This document shows positions 7,265-15,547 of a stretch of 64,000 nt of DNA, piece by piece. Each line of letters begins with the position of its first letter. Within the stretch, counting starts at the first letter, position 1. Position numbers and translations under genes: made by a program. The notes below the pieces were generated by a model. It saw only the letters and a program-made list of their open reading frames with translations, had not been told where the DNA came from and searched no databases. This stretch comes from Streptomyces sp. G-G2 (lineage in GTDB: Bacteria; Actinomycetota; Actinomycetes; Streptomycetales; Streptomycetaceae): contig NZ_JASISO010000039.1 in NCBI RefSeq assembly GCF_030063135.1, positions 17,245 to 81,244 of the forward strand, read 5' to 3'.

Positions 7265-9820
7265 ATGGCATTCAATCACTTACCGGTAGGCGCGCACGAC
7301 GCCTTGGGACCATTGTCCCGCACGCCAGTGACACACTCGCTTCCGATGTCCCATTCTCACCGTTCCCGTCGGCCCACGGCGGCCGCGGACACACGACCCA
7401 GCCCCGACACGGTCCTGGACCGGCTGTCACGGGGGCCTGCCCGAGCTGCGCGCATCACTCATACGGAGCACTTGCCCCCTCGGGAGGGTCGTCATGCGGT
7501 CTGGCCTGATCGCATCCGAACTGATGTCGTAGCCGCGATCCAGGCCGCCGGGATCGAACATCCGTGGGAACACCAGGCGCGGGCCGCGGAGCACGCCCTG
7601 GACGGCGAATCCGTGATCGTCGCCACCGGCACCGCCTCCGGCAAGTCCCTGGCCTACCTCGCCCCGGTGCTCAGCGCCCTGGCGGACGGCGCCGAGGCCC
7701 CGAACGGCCGGGGCGCGACGGCCCTGTACCTCGCCCCCACCAAGGCCCTGGCCGCCGACCAGCGGCGCGCCGTACGAGAACTGGCCGGGCCCCTCGGGAA
7801 CGCCGTCCGGCCCGCGGTCTACGACGGGGACACCCCCGTCGAGGAACGCGAATGGGTGCGGCAGTACGCCAACTACGTCCTCACCAATCCCGACATGCTG
7901 CACCGGGGGATACTCCCGGCCCATCCCCGCTGGTCCTCCTTCCTGCGCGCCCTGCGCTACGTCGTCATCGACGAGAGCCACACCTACCGCGGGGTCTTCG
8001 GCTCCCACGTCGCCCAGGTGCTGCGCCGGCTGCGGCGGCTGTGCGCCCGCTACGGCTCCGACCCGGTCTTCCTGCTGGCCTCGGCCACCGCGACCCGGCC
8101 CGCCGCCTCGGCCTCCCTGCTGACCGGGCTCCCCGTGACGGAGATCACGGACGACGCGTCCCCGCGCGGCGAGGTCGTCTTCGCCCTGTGGGAGCCCCCG
8201 CTCACCGACCTGAAGGGCGAGAAGGGCGCCCCGGTGCGCCGTACGGCCACCGCGGAGACCGCCGACCTCCTGACGGACCTGGTCGTCCAGGGGGTCCGTA
8301 CGGTCGCCTTCGTGCGCTCCCGGCGCGGCGCCGAGCTGATCGCCCTGATCACCCAGGAGCGGCTGGCCGCCGTGGACCGCTCGCTGCCGCCGCGGGTGGC
8401 CGCCTACCGGGGCGGGTACCTGCCCGAGGAGCGCCGGGCCCTGGAGCGGGCCCTGCACTCCGGCGAGCTGCTCGGGCTCGCCGCCACCACCGCCCTGGAG
8501 CTGGGCGTGGACGTCTCCGGCCTGGACGCGGTCCTGATCACGGGCTACCCGGGCACCCGGGCCTCCCTGTGGCAGCAGGCCGGGCGGGCCGGACGCTCCG
8601 GCCAGGGCGCCCTGGCCATCCTGATCGCCCGGGACGACCCGCTGGACACCTACCTGGTCCACCACCCCGAGGCCCTGTTCCAGCAGCCGGTGGAGGCCAC
8701 CGTGCTGGACCCCGACAACCCGTACGTCCTGGCCCCCCACCTGTGCGCGGCGGCGGCCGAGCTCCCGCTGACCGAACCCGATCTGGACCTCTTCGGCCCG
8801 GCCGCCCGCGACCTCCTCCCCCAGCTCGAAGCGGCGAAGCTGCTGCGGCACCGCGTCACGGCCTGGCACTGGACCCGCCGGGAGCGGGCCTCGGACCTGA
8901 CCGACATCCGGGGAGACGGCGGGCGCCCGGTGCAGATCGTGGAGGCCGCGACGGGCCGGCTGCTGGGCACCGTCGACGAGGCGGCGGCCCACACCGCCGT
9001 CCACGACGGCGCCGTCCACCTCCACCAGGGCCGCACCTACCTGGTGCGGCACCTGGACCTGGAGGACTCGGTCGCCCTCGTCGAGGAGGCCTCACCGCCC
9101 TTCTCCACCACCGCCCGCGACATCACCTCCATCTCCGTCCTGGAGACCGAGACGGAGATCCCCTGGGGAGCGGCCCGGCTCTGCTTCGGCTCCGTGGAGG
9201 TCACCAACCAGGTCGTCTCCTACCTTCGGCGCAAACTGATCACCGGCGAGGTGCTCGGCGAGGCCAAGCTCGACCTCCCGCCCCGCACCCTGCGCACCCG
9301 GGCCGTGTGGTGGACGGTCACCGAGGACCAGCTCGACGAGGCCCGGATCAACCCGGAGATCCTCGGCGGCGCCCTGCACGCCGCCGAACACGCCTCGATC
9401 GGCCTGCTCCCGCTGTTCGCCACCTGCGACCGCTGGGACATCGGCGGCGTCTCCGTCCCGCTGCACCCGGACACCCTCCTTCCGACGGTCTTCGTCTACG
9501 ACGGCCACCCCGGCGGCGCCGGATTCGCGGAGCGCGCCTTCCACACGGCCCGCGCCTGGCTGACCGCCACGCGCGACGCGATCGCCGCCTGCGAATGCGA
9601 GGCGGGCTGCCCCTCCTGCATCCAGTCCCCCAAGTGCGGCAACGGCAATGACCCCCTGCACAAACGCGGCGCCATCCGCCTCCTCACCCACCTCCTCTCA
9701 GCGGCCCCGGAACCGGTGCCGGACCTGGGCCTGGGCCCGGAGCCGGGGCTTGGGGTGGGCCCGGGGCCGGAGCCGGGTCGGGCGCCGGGGCCGGGGCCGG
9801 GCCCGGCGCCGGCTTCGTAG
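7265..9820 (+). CDS. DEAD/DEAH-box helicase with DUF1998 zinc domain (SftH/Hrq1/MrfA-like)
   Basis: 851 residues. An SF2 helicase core carries GTASGKS (Lys127), VIDESHTY (DEAD-box variant, Asp236) and a QQAGRAGR motif VI; the C-terminal MrfA-type zinc region has four cysteines in CECEAGCPSC and PKCGNGN near residues 775-795. This family unwinds 3'-tailed DNA and is linked to repair of crosslinks and mitomycin damage. I use ATG 7265 (MAFNHLPVG) because this N-terminus matches my memory of Streptomyces homologues; GGAGGG is about 14 nt upstream. Codon 6 is then TTA, the rare bldA codon. The last 35 residues are a Pro/Gly-rich repeat, and the 3' end overlaps the opposite-strand TadE-like gene by 137 nt. 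Confidence 0.93.
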   Translation: MAFNHLPVGAHDALGPLSRTPVTHSLPMSHSHRSRRPTAAADTRPSPDTVLDRLSRGPARAARITHTEHLPPREGRHAVWPDRIRTDVVAAIQAAGIEHPWEHQARAAEHALDGESVIVATGTASGKSLAYLAPVLSALADGAEAPNGRGATALYLAPTKALAADQRRAVRELAGPLGNAVRPAVYDGDTPVEEREWVRQYANYVLTNPDMLHRGILPAHPRWSSFLRALRYVVIDESHTYRGVFGSHVAQVLRRLRRLCARYGSDPVFLLASATATRPAASASLLTGLPVTEITDDASPRGEVVFALWEPPLTDLKGEKGAPVRRTATAETADLLTDLVVQGVRTVAFVRSRRGAELIALITQERLAAVDRSLPPRVAAYRGGYLPEERRALERALHSGELLGLAATTALELGVDVSGLDAVLITGYPGTRASLWQQAGRAGRSGQGALAILIARDDPLDTYLVHHPEALFQQPVEATVLDPDNPYVLAPHLCAAAAELPLTEPDLDLFGPAARDLLPQLEAAKLLRHRVTAWHWTRRERASDLTDIRGDGGRPVQIVEAATGRLLGTVDEAAAHTAVHDGAVHLHQGRTYLVRHLDLEDSVALVEEASPPFSTTARDITSISVLETETEIPWGAARLCFGSVEVTNQVVSYLRRKLITGEVLGEAKLDLPPRTLRTRAVWWTVTEDQLDEARINPEILGGALHAAEHASIGLLPLFATCDRWDIGGVSVPLHPDTLLPTVFVYDGHPGGAGFAERAFHTARAWLTATRDAIAACECEAGCPSCIQSPKCGNGNDPLHKRGAIRLLTHLLSAAPEPVPDLGLGPEPGLGVGPGPEPGRAPGPGPGPAPAS

Positions 9821-10283
9821 GGCCGCCGTAGCCCGGCGGGAGCCGGGGTGCGGCCCGAGGCGAGGGTGTTCCCAGGGGTGCCGCCCGGGGCGGGAGTGTC
9901 GGCGCGGGACCGGGCGCGGGCGCGGGACGGGGCGCGGGTTCGAGACCGGGCGCGGGTTCGGGCGGGCCCGCGCGGGCGGAGACCGCCGGGGCGAAGGGGC
10001 CCGCCGGGGCGCGGACCGTCACCTCCGCTACCTCCCCCGGGACCGCGCAGGCGGTCACCCGCGCGCCCTGCTCAGCCGCCACGCGTACCGCCGCGGCGCA
10101 CGCCACCCGGGGGCCGCGGGTCCAGCTCGCGGCGGCCGCCAGGGCGGCCAGGTCCGCGGCGGCCCCCGCCCGGTGCCGGGCCACCACCGCCTGGCCCAGC
10201 AGCAGCACTCCCCCGAACACCGCCACCAGCGCCGTGGCCACCACGGTCGCCCACACCGTGGCCGAACCCCGGTCCCGGCTCAT
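9684..10283 (-). CDS. TadE/TadG-like (Rv3654c-type) pseudopilin with long Pro-rich tail
   Basis: 199 residues. The N-terminus is MSRDRGSATVW followed by a hydrophobic helix (VVATALVAVFGGVLLLGQ), the typical type IV-like signal with Gly-Ser-Ala-Thr, then VVARHRAGAAADLAALAAA, the conserved TadE/G helix. Typical relatives end near residue 110-130; here the frame continues for about 85 residues of Pro/Ala/Gly repeats and overlaps the helicase 3' end. It could be a true extension or a lost stop. ATG 10283 overlaps the stop of the preceding tadE-like gene (ATGA), so translation is probably coupled. It is the last gene of the tad cluster and should be exported by its secretion apparatus. Confidence 0.8.
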   Translation of the reverse strand: MSRDRGSATVWATVVATALVAVFGGVLLLGQAVVARHRAGAAADLAALAAAASWTRGPRVACAAAVRVAAEQGARVTACAVPGEVAEVTVRAPAGPFAPAVSARAGPPEPAPGLEPAPRPAPAPGPAPTLPPRAAPLGTPSPRAAPRLPPGYGGPTKPAPGPAPAPAPDPAPAPGPPQAPAPGPGPGPAPVPGPLRGGG

Positions 10284-10678
10284 GGCGGCGGCCCCACGCT
10301 GTCCTCGGCCAGCGCCACCGCCTGGGCACCGAGGCGCACGGGCAGCGCGCCCGGGCCCGGTGCGGGCGCACTCACCCGCACCCGCCACAGGTCCCCCGTC
10401 CGCTCCAGCTCCACCCGGGCCCCCGGCGGAGCGGCCTCCCGGGCGGCGCCGAGCGCCGCCTCGGCCGGTTCGGAGCGGGCCGCCGCCCGCGCCCCCGCCC
10501 GGGCCGCGTCCACGCACCGGATCTGCGCGGCCGCCGCCATCAGCGCCCACACCAGCAGCGCCGCGAAAAGGACCAGCGCCGGGATCACCAGGGCTGCCTC
10601 CGCCGTGACATAACCGCGGTCGCCCCTTTCCGCCGACTTCCCGGACCCCCCGTCAGACCCCCGCTCAGAAGGGCACAT
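10280..10678 (-). CDS. TadE-family pseudopilin
   Basis: 132 residues. After a short Ser/Gly/Arg lead comes DRGYVTAEAALVIPALVLF, with a Glu at the fifth position after the expected processing Gly and a hydrophobic helix ending in MAAAAQIRCVDAARAGARAAAR, the TadE signature. The likely start ATG 10678 lies within the end of the Flp-like gene (14-nt overlap). The longer open frame upstream is out of the pilus context and lacks a ribosome site. The stop overlaps the next gene as ATGA. Function by family: minor pilin or assembly component at the membrane. Confidence 0.85.
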   Translation of the reverse strand: MCPSERGSDGGSGKSAERGDRGYVTAEAALVIPALVLFAALLVWALMAAAAQIRCVDAARAGARAAARSEPAEAALGAAREAAPPGARVELERTGDLWRVRVSAPAPGPGALPVRLGAQAVALAEDSVGPPP

Positions 10679-10862
10679 CGAGCGCCTTCCCGATGGTCGA
10701 CTGAAGCGCCGTCGCAACGACGTCACTCGTGACCACCTTGTACAGAACGGCCGCGAACGCACATGCCGCGATCGTGCCCATGGCGTATTCCGAGGTCGAC
10801 ATTCCCGCGTCCCCGCAGCGGGCCCGCAGGGCCACACGAACGCGAAACCACATGATCCTCAC
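10665..10862 (-). CDS. DUF4244 protein, Flp-pilin-like
   Basis: 65 residues. A basic N-terminus (MRIMWFRVRVALRARCGD) is followed by AGMSTSEYAMGTIAACAFA, which matches the Flp pilin pattern G-x-S-x-x-E-Y with cleavage expected after AG, then a hydrophobic helix and a short tail. It is probably the structural pilin of this cluster. Start GTG 10862 with GGAGG five bases upstream; ATG three codons later is an alternative. It sits 36 nt after tadC. I see no prepilin peptidase gene in the window, so processing would need an enzyme encoded elsewhere. Confidence 0.87.
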   Translation of the reverse strand: MRIMWFRVRVALRARCGDAGMSTSEYAMGTIAACAFAAVLYKVVTSDVVATALQSTIGKALDVPF

Positions 10863-10898
10863 AACAACCTCCAGTGAATTCGACTTACTGATGTGATT

Positions 10899-11735
10899 TC
10901 AGTTGCCGGAGAGGAGACCGGAAGCCATCCCGATCACCACCGGCGCCACTCCCACCGCGAGAAATGCGGGGAGGAAACACAGCCCCACCGGGGCGGTGAT
11001 GAGAACGGCGACCCGCTGGGCCCTGGCTCCGGCCCGCCGGGCCCGGTCCGCGCGGAGCCTCCCCGCCAGCCGGGCCACCGGCTCCGCCGCGGGCGCCCCC
11101 GTCCGGGCGGCCCGGTCCAGGCATTCGGCCAGCACCTCGGCGCCCGGCACCCGCGCCAACCGCCCCCACGCGGCCCCTGGTTCTCCACCGAGCCGCAGCT
11201 CCGCCCCGGCCAGGGCCAGCCGCTCACCCACCGGGCCGCCCAAGGACTCGCCGACCACCTCGGCCGCCTCGACCGGCCCGGCCCCGGCCGCCAGACACGC
11301 GGCCAGCAGATCGGCGGCGAACGGCAACTGGCGCTCCGCCTCCCTCAGGTCCTCCTCGGGCGACGCCCGCGCCCTGAACTGCCAGCGCCGTACCCCGAGG
11401 GCCGCCGCGCAGCCGACCGCACCGCCCGCCACCCCGCCCACCAGCACCCAGCCCGCGAGCAACGCCCCAACGGGGCCCGCCCACACCACCACCGCCTCCC
11501 GGACCCGAGGAGTGATCGCGGCTCCCGCGCGGCGGCCTGGATCCCGCCCGAGCAGCACCGCGAGCCTGCGCCGAGCCGCCCGGTCCCGGACCCGCGACCC
11601 CACCACCGACACCAGCCACAGCACAGTTCCCGCGAGGCCGAGCACTGTCCCCAGCCTGTGGACGGACGCCCCGGACCCGAGGACACCCATCACCGCCCCG
11701 CCCGTCACGGCACCTCCCATCACCGGACCTCCCAT
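10899..11735 (-). CDS. tadC: TadC-like type II/IV secretion F family membrane protein
   Basis: 278 residues. Hydrophobic segments occur near residues 20-45, 70-110 and at the C-terminus (VAVLITAPVGLCFLPAFLAVGVAPVV is spread over two helices). The core ERQLPFAADLLAACLAAGAG is the GspF/TadC signature. The first ATG (11735) overlaps the tadB stop (TGATG). The N-terminus consists of imperfect five-residue repeats MGGPV, MGGAV, TGGAV, MGVLG; the ATGs at 11735 and 11720 are preceded by purine-rich GGGGGAG and GGGAGG, so the true start is ambiguous. With TadB it forms the inner membrane platform on which the TadA ATPase acts. Confidence 0.88.
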   Translation of the reverse strand: MGGPVMGGAVTGGAVMGVLGSGASVHRLGTVLGLAGTVLWLVSVVGSRVRDRAARRRLAVLLGRDPGRRAGAAITPRVREAVVVWAGPVGALLAGWVLVGGVAGGAVGCAAALGVRRWQFRARASPEEDLREAERQLPFAADLLAACLAAGAGPVEAAEVVGESLGGPVGERLALAGAELRLGGEPGAAWGRLARVPGAEVLAECLDRAARTGAPAAEPVARLAGRLRADRARRAGARAQRVAVLITAPVGLCFLPAFLAVGVAPVVIGMASGLLSGN

Positions 11736-12622
11736 CACCGCTCCCCCGTCCGCATCAGCCGTCGGCACCACAGCAGTCCCAGCGCCTCCAGCACCCCGCC
11801 CGCCACCAGGCACCCCAGCCCCAGCGGGGTGTGCAGCAGCACCCATAACGGATCGGCGCCCAACCCGGTCCCCATCAGCAGCCCGACCAGTGGCAACAGC
11901 GCGAGCACCACCGCGGTGGACCGCGCCCCCGCCAGCTCCGCCCGCATCGACTCCTCCCGGTCCCGCTCCGCCCGCAACGCCCCCTCCAGCCGCTCCAGCC
12001 CGGCGGCCAGCCCCGCGCCGCCGTCCACCGACACCCGCCAGCAGGCGGCCATCCCGGCCAGCCCCTCCGCGCCGGGCTCCCGGGCCGCCAGCCGCAGCGC
12101 CCCCGCGACATCCCCGCCGAACGCCGCAGCGGCCAGCAGCCCCGTCTCCGCCGCGCCGGGACCTCCCGGCCCGGACACGGTCCGGCGCATCGCCGCCGTC
12201 AGCGCCTGCCCCGGTTGCGCCCCGGAGCGCAGCTCCCCCACCACGGCCCCGCACAGGGCCACCACCTCCGCGGCCCGCGCCTCCCGGGCCCGGGCCCGCT
12301 GCCGGACCCGCAGCAGCCGCCGCACCAGGGGCACCGCCACCGCCCCCACCACCAGGGGAATCACCGAGCCGCCCAGTACCGCGAGGACCAGGCCGACCGC
12401 TAGGGCGCCCCACTCCCGCCAGCGCGCCACCCCCACCCGCACCGCGACGGCCAGCCGCTCCCGGGCCTCCGGCCCGCCCGGCACCACCGGACCCGCCCCG
12501 GCCAGCATCAACCGGGCCCGCCGCGGCACCGGATCGCCCCCGGCCAGCAACCAGGCCGCCGCCCCCGCGCAGAGCGCCGCGGCGAACACGGGAGCCGACA
12601 CCACCGGCGCCCCCGCGCTCAC
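11735..12622 (-). CDS. tadB: TadB-like type II/IV secretion F family membrane protein
   Basis: 295 residues with two N-terminal membrane segments (about 8-28 and 70-98), a cytoplasmic F-domain containing ALCGAVVGELRSGAQPGQAL, the GspF/TadB signature, and a C-terminal helix pair (TAVVLALLPLVGLLMG and GLGCLVAGGVLEALGLLW). Start GTG 12622 overlaps the tadA stop (GTGA); the stop overlaps the tadC start by one base. It lies in the tight tad operon and probably forms the membrane platform with TadC. Confidence 0.9.
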   Translation of the reverse strand: MSAGAPVVSAPVFAAALCAGAAAWLLAGGDPVPRRARLMLAGAGPVVPGGPEARERLAVAVRVGVARWREWGALAVGLVLAVLGGSVIPLVVGAVAVPLVRRLLRVRQRARAREARAAEVVALCGAVVGELRSGAQPGQALTAAMRRTVSGPGGPGAAETGLLAAAAFGGDVAGALRLAAREPGAEGLAGMAACWRVSVDGGAGLAAGLERLEGALRAERDREESMRAELAGARSTAVVLALLPLVGLLMGTGLGADPLWVLLHTPLGLGCLVAGGVLEALGLLWCRRLMRTGER

Positions 12623-13767
12623 CGCACACCTCCCAGCAGAGGCCGCAGCCGTTCCCAGCCCGCCTCCCGGACGAAACCCCGCGCCCCCCAGCGCAGCGCG
12701 GGCACCGTCACCACCAGACCGGCGCCGTCCCGCTCCAGCACGTGCACCTCGGCCACCCGGCGCCGACCGTTCCGGTCCCGGACCAGATGGATCACCAGGG
12801 ACAGCGCGGCCGCCAACTGACTGTGCAGGGCGGCCCGGTCGAGTCCGGCGGCGGTGCCGAGCGCCTCCATCCGGGCGGGGACGTGCGCGGCGGCATTGGC
12901 GTGCACCGTCCCGCAGCCACCTTCGTGCCCCGTATTGAGCGCGGCCAGCAGATCCGCCACCTCGGCCCCCCGCACCTCACCCACGACGAGCCGGTCCGGC
13001 CGCATCCGCAGCGCCTGACGGACCAGATCGGCCAGGGTGACCAGGCCCGCGCCCTCCTGGTTCGCCGGCCGTGCCTCCAGCCGCACCACATGGGGATGGT
13101 CAGGACGCAGCTCGGCCGAATCCTCGGCCAGCACGATCCGCTCCCCCGGCCCGACCAGCCCCAGCAACGCGCTCAACAGCGTGGTCTTCCCAGTTCCGGT
13201 GCCTCCGGAGACCAGGAACGACAGCCGGGCCTCGACCAGCGCCCGCAGCAGCCGATGCCCGCCCGGCGGCAGCGTCCCCGCGTCCACCAGCTCGTCCAGG
13301 GTGAACGCCCTCGGCCGCACCACTCGCAGCGACAGACAGGCCGACCCCACCGCGACCGGTGGCAGCACCGCGTGCAGCCGGGTCCCGTCCGGCAGCCTCG
13401 CGTCCACCCAGGGCCGCGCATCGTCGAGCCGACGGCCCGCGACGGCGGCCAGTCGCTGCGCGAGCCTGCGCACCGCCTCGGCATCCGGGAAGGTCACCGA
13501 GGTCAACTCCAGCCCACCGCCCCGGTCCACCCACACCCGGTCCGGCGCCGCCACCAGGACATCCGTCACCTCCGGATCGGCCAGCAACGCCTCCAGCGGC
13601 CCGGCGCCGACCAGCTCGCACCGCAACTCCTCGGCCGCGCCGAGCACTTCCGCGTCCCCCAGCAGCCTCCCCTGGGCCCGCAGCGCCGCCGCCACCCTGG
13701 CCGGGGTCGGCTCCGCCCCGCTCTCCGCGAGCCGCTGCCGCACCGCTTCCAGCAGCCCGGCGCTCAT
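12619..13767 (-). CDS. tadA: TadA/CpaF-type secretion ATPase
   Basis: 382 residues. An N-terminal domain is followed by the hexameric motor core: Walker A GGTGTGKTT with Lys194, an Asp-box region (LAEDSAELR), Walker B-like MRPDRLVVGEVRG and the His box HANAAAHVPARMEAL. This fits the GspE/VirB11/TadA superfamily that powers pilus assembly from the cytoplasm. ATG 13767 overlaps the stop of the Ssd-like gene (ATGA), and the stop overlaps tadB (GTGA). Actinobacterial TadA proteins are usually about 380-450 residues, so length fits. Confidence 0.95.
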   Translation of the reverse strand: MSAGLLEAVRQRLAESGAEPTPARVAAALRAQGRLLGDAEVLGAAEELRCELVGAGPLEALLADPEVTDVLVAAPDRVWVDRGGGLELTSVTFPDAEAVRRLAQRLAAVAGRRLDDARPWVDARLPDGTRLHAVLPPVAVGSACLSLRVVRPRAFTLDELVDAGTLPPGGHRLLRALVEARLSFLVSGGTGTGKTTLLSALLGLVGPGERIVLAEDSAELRPDHPHVVRLEARPANQEGAGLVTLADLVRQALRMRPDRLVVGEVRGAEVADLLAALNTGHEGGCGTVHANAAAHVPARMEALGTAAGLDRAALHSQLAAALSLVIHLVRDRNGRRRVAEVHVLERDGAGLVVTVPALRWGARGFVREAGWERLRPLLGGVR

Positions 13768-15218
13768 ACCGCCGCCCCCTGACCGGACGGGGCCAACGCC
13801 CGCTCCCAGAACCCGTCGCAGAACCGGGCCAGCGCACCCCGGCCCCGCTCCCCCGGTGTCTCTCCTTCGGCCACCCGCCCCGGCAGCCCCACCTCCAGCG
13901 GCACCTCACCGGCCAGCGGCACCCGCAGCAGCTCGGCCACCGCCTCCGCGTCCAGACCGCCCGGGAGCCTCCCCCGGACCACCGCACGCACGTCCCGGGC
14001 CACCATCCGCACCCCGGCAGCCACCCGCCCCGCGGCGGCCACCGCCCGCAACTCGCCCGGCACCACCAGCAGCACCAGGTCCAGCTGGGCCAGCACCTCG
14101 GCCACGCCCTCGTCGACCCGCCGCGGAAGGTCGACCACGACCACCCCGCCCCGGCGCCGCGCCGCGGCCACCACCGAGCGCATCGCGGCGGGCGGCACCA
14201 CCACCCGGTCCCCGCGGTCCCAGCTGAGCACCCGCAACGCGTGCAGTTCCGGGAGCGATTCGGCGAGCGCGTCGGCGCCGACCCGGCCCCGGGAGCCCGC
14301 GAAGTCCGGCCAGCGGAGCCCCTCGGCGCCCTCACCGCCGAGCAGCACGTCCATACCGCCGCCCAGCGGATCGCCGTCGACGAGAAGGGTCCGCTCCCCG
14401 AGCGCGGCAGCCCGTACCGCCAGGGCGCAGGCCAGCGTGGACGCTCCGGCCCCGCCGCTCCCGCCGATCACCCCCACCGTGAGCGCGGGCCGCCCCGCAC
14501 CTTCCACCACATCGGCGATGCGGTCGACGAGCCTGCTCTCGGCGTCCGGCAGCCGCATCACCTCCTCGGCCCCGATCTCCACCGCCCGCTGCCAGACCCG
14601 CGGATCGTCCAGATCCCGGCCGACGAGGAGCACTCCCGCCCTGCGGGGCGCCCCGCGCAGCCGTCGGGCGGCGTCGTCCCCGACCAGGACGAGCGGTGCC
14701 GACTCCCACCCCACCCCTCCCTTCGGGCCGTCCTCCACGCCCCGGTCGAGCCCGTCGGCCGTCCGGCCCCCATCGGTCCCGTCACCCCCGGCGGGTCGCC
14801 CCGCGCCGCTCACCGCGGACACCGCGGCCACGGGTGGCACCGCGGGCGCCACGAGCCCCCCGTGGTCCACGTGGGGCTCGGCCCCCGCGGCGGCGCACAG
14901 CCGCAGCAGATCGTCGAGCAGCAGCGGATCCTCCGTGATGATCAGCGGCCTCCCCCCGCCCACGGCCGTCCGGACCCCGGCGGGCACCGCCGCTCCACGT
15001 CCCGGACCGGACGTCCCACCGGGCCATCCGGCATCCGGAGCCCCGGCCCCCGGCGCCCCGCGTCCACGCCCCCCGCGCGCGGCCTTCACACGGGCCCGCG
15101 CACCGCTCCTCGTACCGCCCCTCGGAACGGAAGCCGACCCGGGAACCGGCCCGTACCCAGACCCGTGTGCCGATCCGTGCGTCGACGCGTGTGCCGATCC
15201 GGCGAACGATCCAGCCAT
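13764..15218 (-). CDS. CpaE/Ssd-like MinD-family ATPase (septum-site-determining-like)
   Basis: 484 residues. The N-terminal ~95 residues are low-complexity (Gly/Ala/His/Ser/Pro). A receiver-like segment follows (PLIITEDPLLLDDLLRLC), then a ParA/MinD domain from about residue 245 with deviant Walker A GGSGGAGAST and GERTLLVDGDPLGGGMD. In this family CpaE positions the Tad apparatus and mycobacterial Ssd affects septation. It is the first gene of the tad operon. ATG 15218 has GGTGGGG just upstream; GTG 15227 is an alternative three codons earlier. Two perfect DnaA boxes lie 102-128 nt upstream of the start. Confidence 0.88.
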   Translation of the reverse strand: MAGSFAGSAHASTHGSAHGSGYGPVPGSASVPRGGTRSGARARVKAARGGRGRGAPGAGAPDAGWPGGTSGPGRGAAVPAGVRTAVGGGRPLIITEDPLLLDDLLRLCAAAGAEPHVDHGGLVAPAVPPVAAVSAVSGAGRPAGGDGTDGGRTADGLDRGVEDGPKGGVGWESAPLVLVGDDAARRLRGAPRRAGVLLVGRDLDDPRVWQRAVEIGAEEVMRLPDAESRLVDRIADVVEGAGRPALTVGVIGGSGGAGASTLACALAVRAAALGERTLLVDGDPLGGGMDVLLGGEGAEGLRWPDFAGSRGRVGADALAESLPELHALRVLSWDRGDRVVVPPAAMRSVVAAARRRGGVVVVDLPRRVDEGVAEVLAQLDLVLLVVPGELRAVAAAGRVAAGVRMVARDVRAVVRGRLPGGLDAEAVAELLRVPLAGEVPLEVGLPGRVAEGETPGERGRGALARFCDGFWERALAPSGQGAAV

Positions 15219-15319
15219 GATCCCCACCCCTTTCTCACCGCAAATCCCGGGCCGTGGACTTCACGCCCGGAATCACCGTGCGGCGAGGAGGGGATATCAA
15301 GTGGATCTTGGTCGAAAAC

Positions 15320-15346
15320 TGTGGATAAGAAGATGCCTGTGAATAA
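15320..15346. promoter_or_regulatory. pair of DnaA boxes upstream of the Ssd/Tad operon
   Basis: TGTGGATAA (15320-15328) and TGTGAATAA (15338-15346) read as TTATCCACA and TTATTCACA on the minus strand. Both match the strict 9-mer TTATNCACA, in the same orientation and 18 bp apart. The spacer 15219-15695 between divergent genes is otherwise non-coding and locally A/T-richer than its surroundings. Confidence 0.6.
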
Positions 15347-15512
15347 CTCCGACACCCACAAGGGTGAGTTCCAGAGCGCGCCGGAACAACTACGCAGCGT
15401 CACGAGTTCGATGAAGTGAGGGCCTTCGCCACGCAGGCCCACCGAGCAAGGGGAGCCAGAGGAATGATCACTTGGGGCCGAAGGCAGGAACGCGAACCGC
15501 GTCCGGACATGC

Positions 15513-15547
15513 GACGACCCCCGCCGGGGGGGAGAGCGGGGGTCGTC
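15513..15547. other. GC-rich perfect hairpin in the divergent spacer
   Basis: A perfect 12-bp inverted repeat, GACGACCCCCGC with its complement at 15536-15547, has an 11-nt loop. No T run follows on either strand. It lies between the divergent Ssd-like and HAD genes, so it may be a terminator for an unseen short transcript or a leader structure. Confidence 0.5.

Noticed and set aside
7427..9052. Minus-strand frame of about 540 codons within the helicase gene.
   Set aside because: Low-complexity Gly/Val/Gln/Arg translation without motifs; shadow of the helicase.
15314..15419. Short plus-strand frame ending QLRSVTSSMK upstream of the HAD gene.
   Set aside because: No ribosome site; overlaps the DnaA boxes and is not similar to anything I know.
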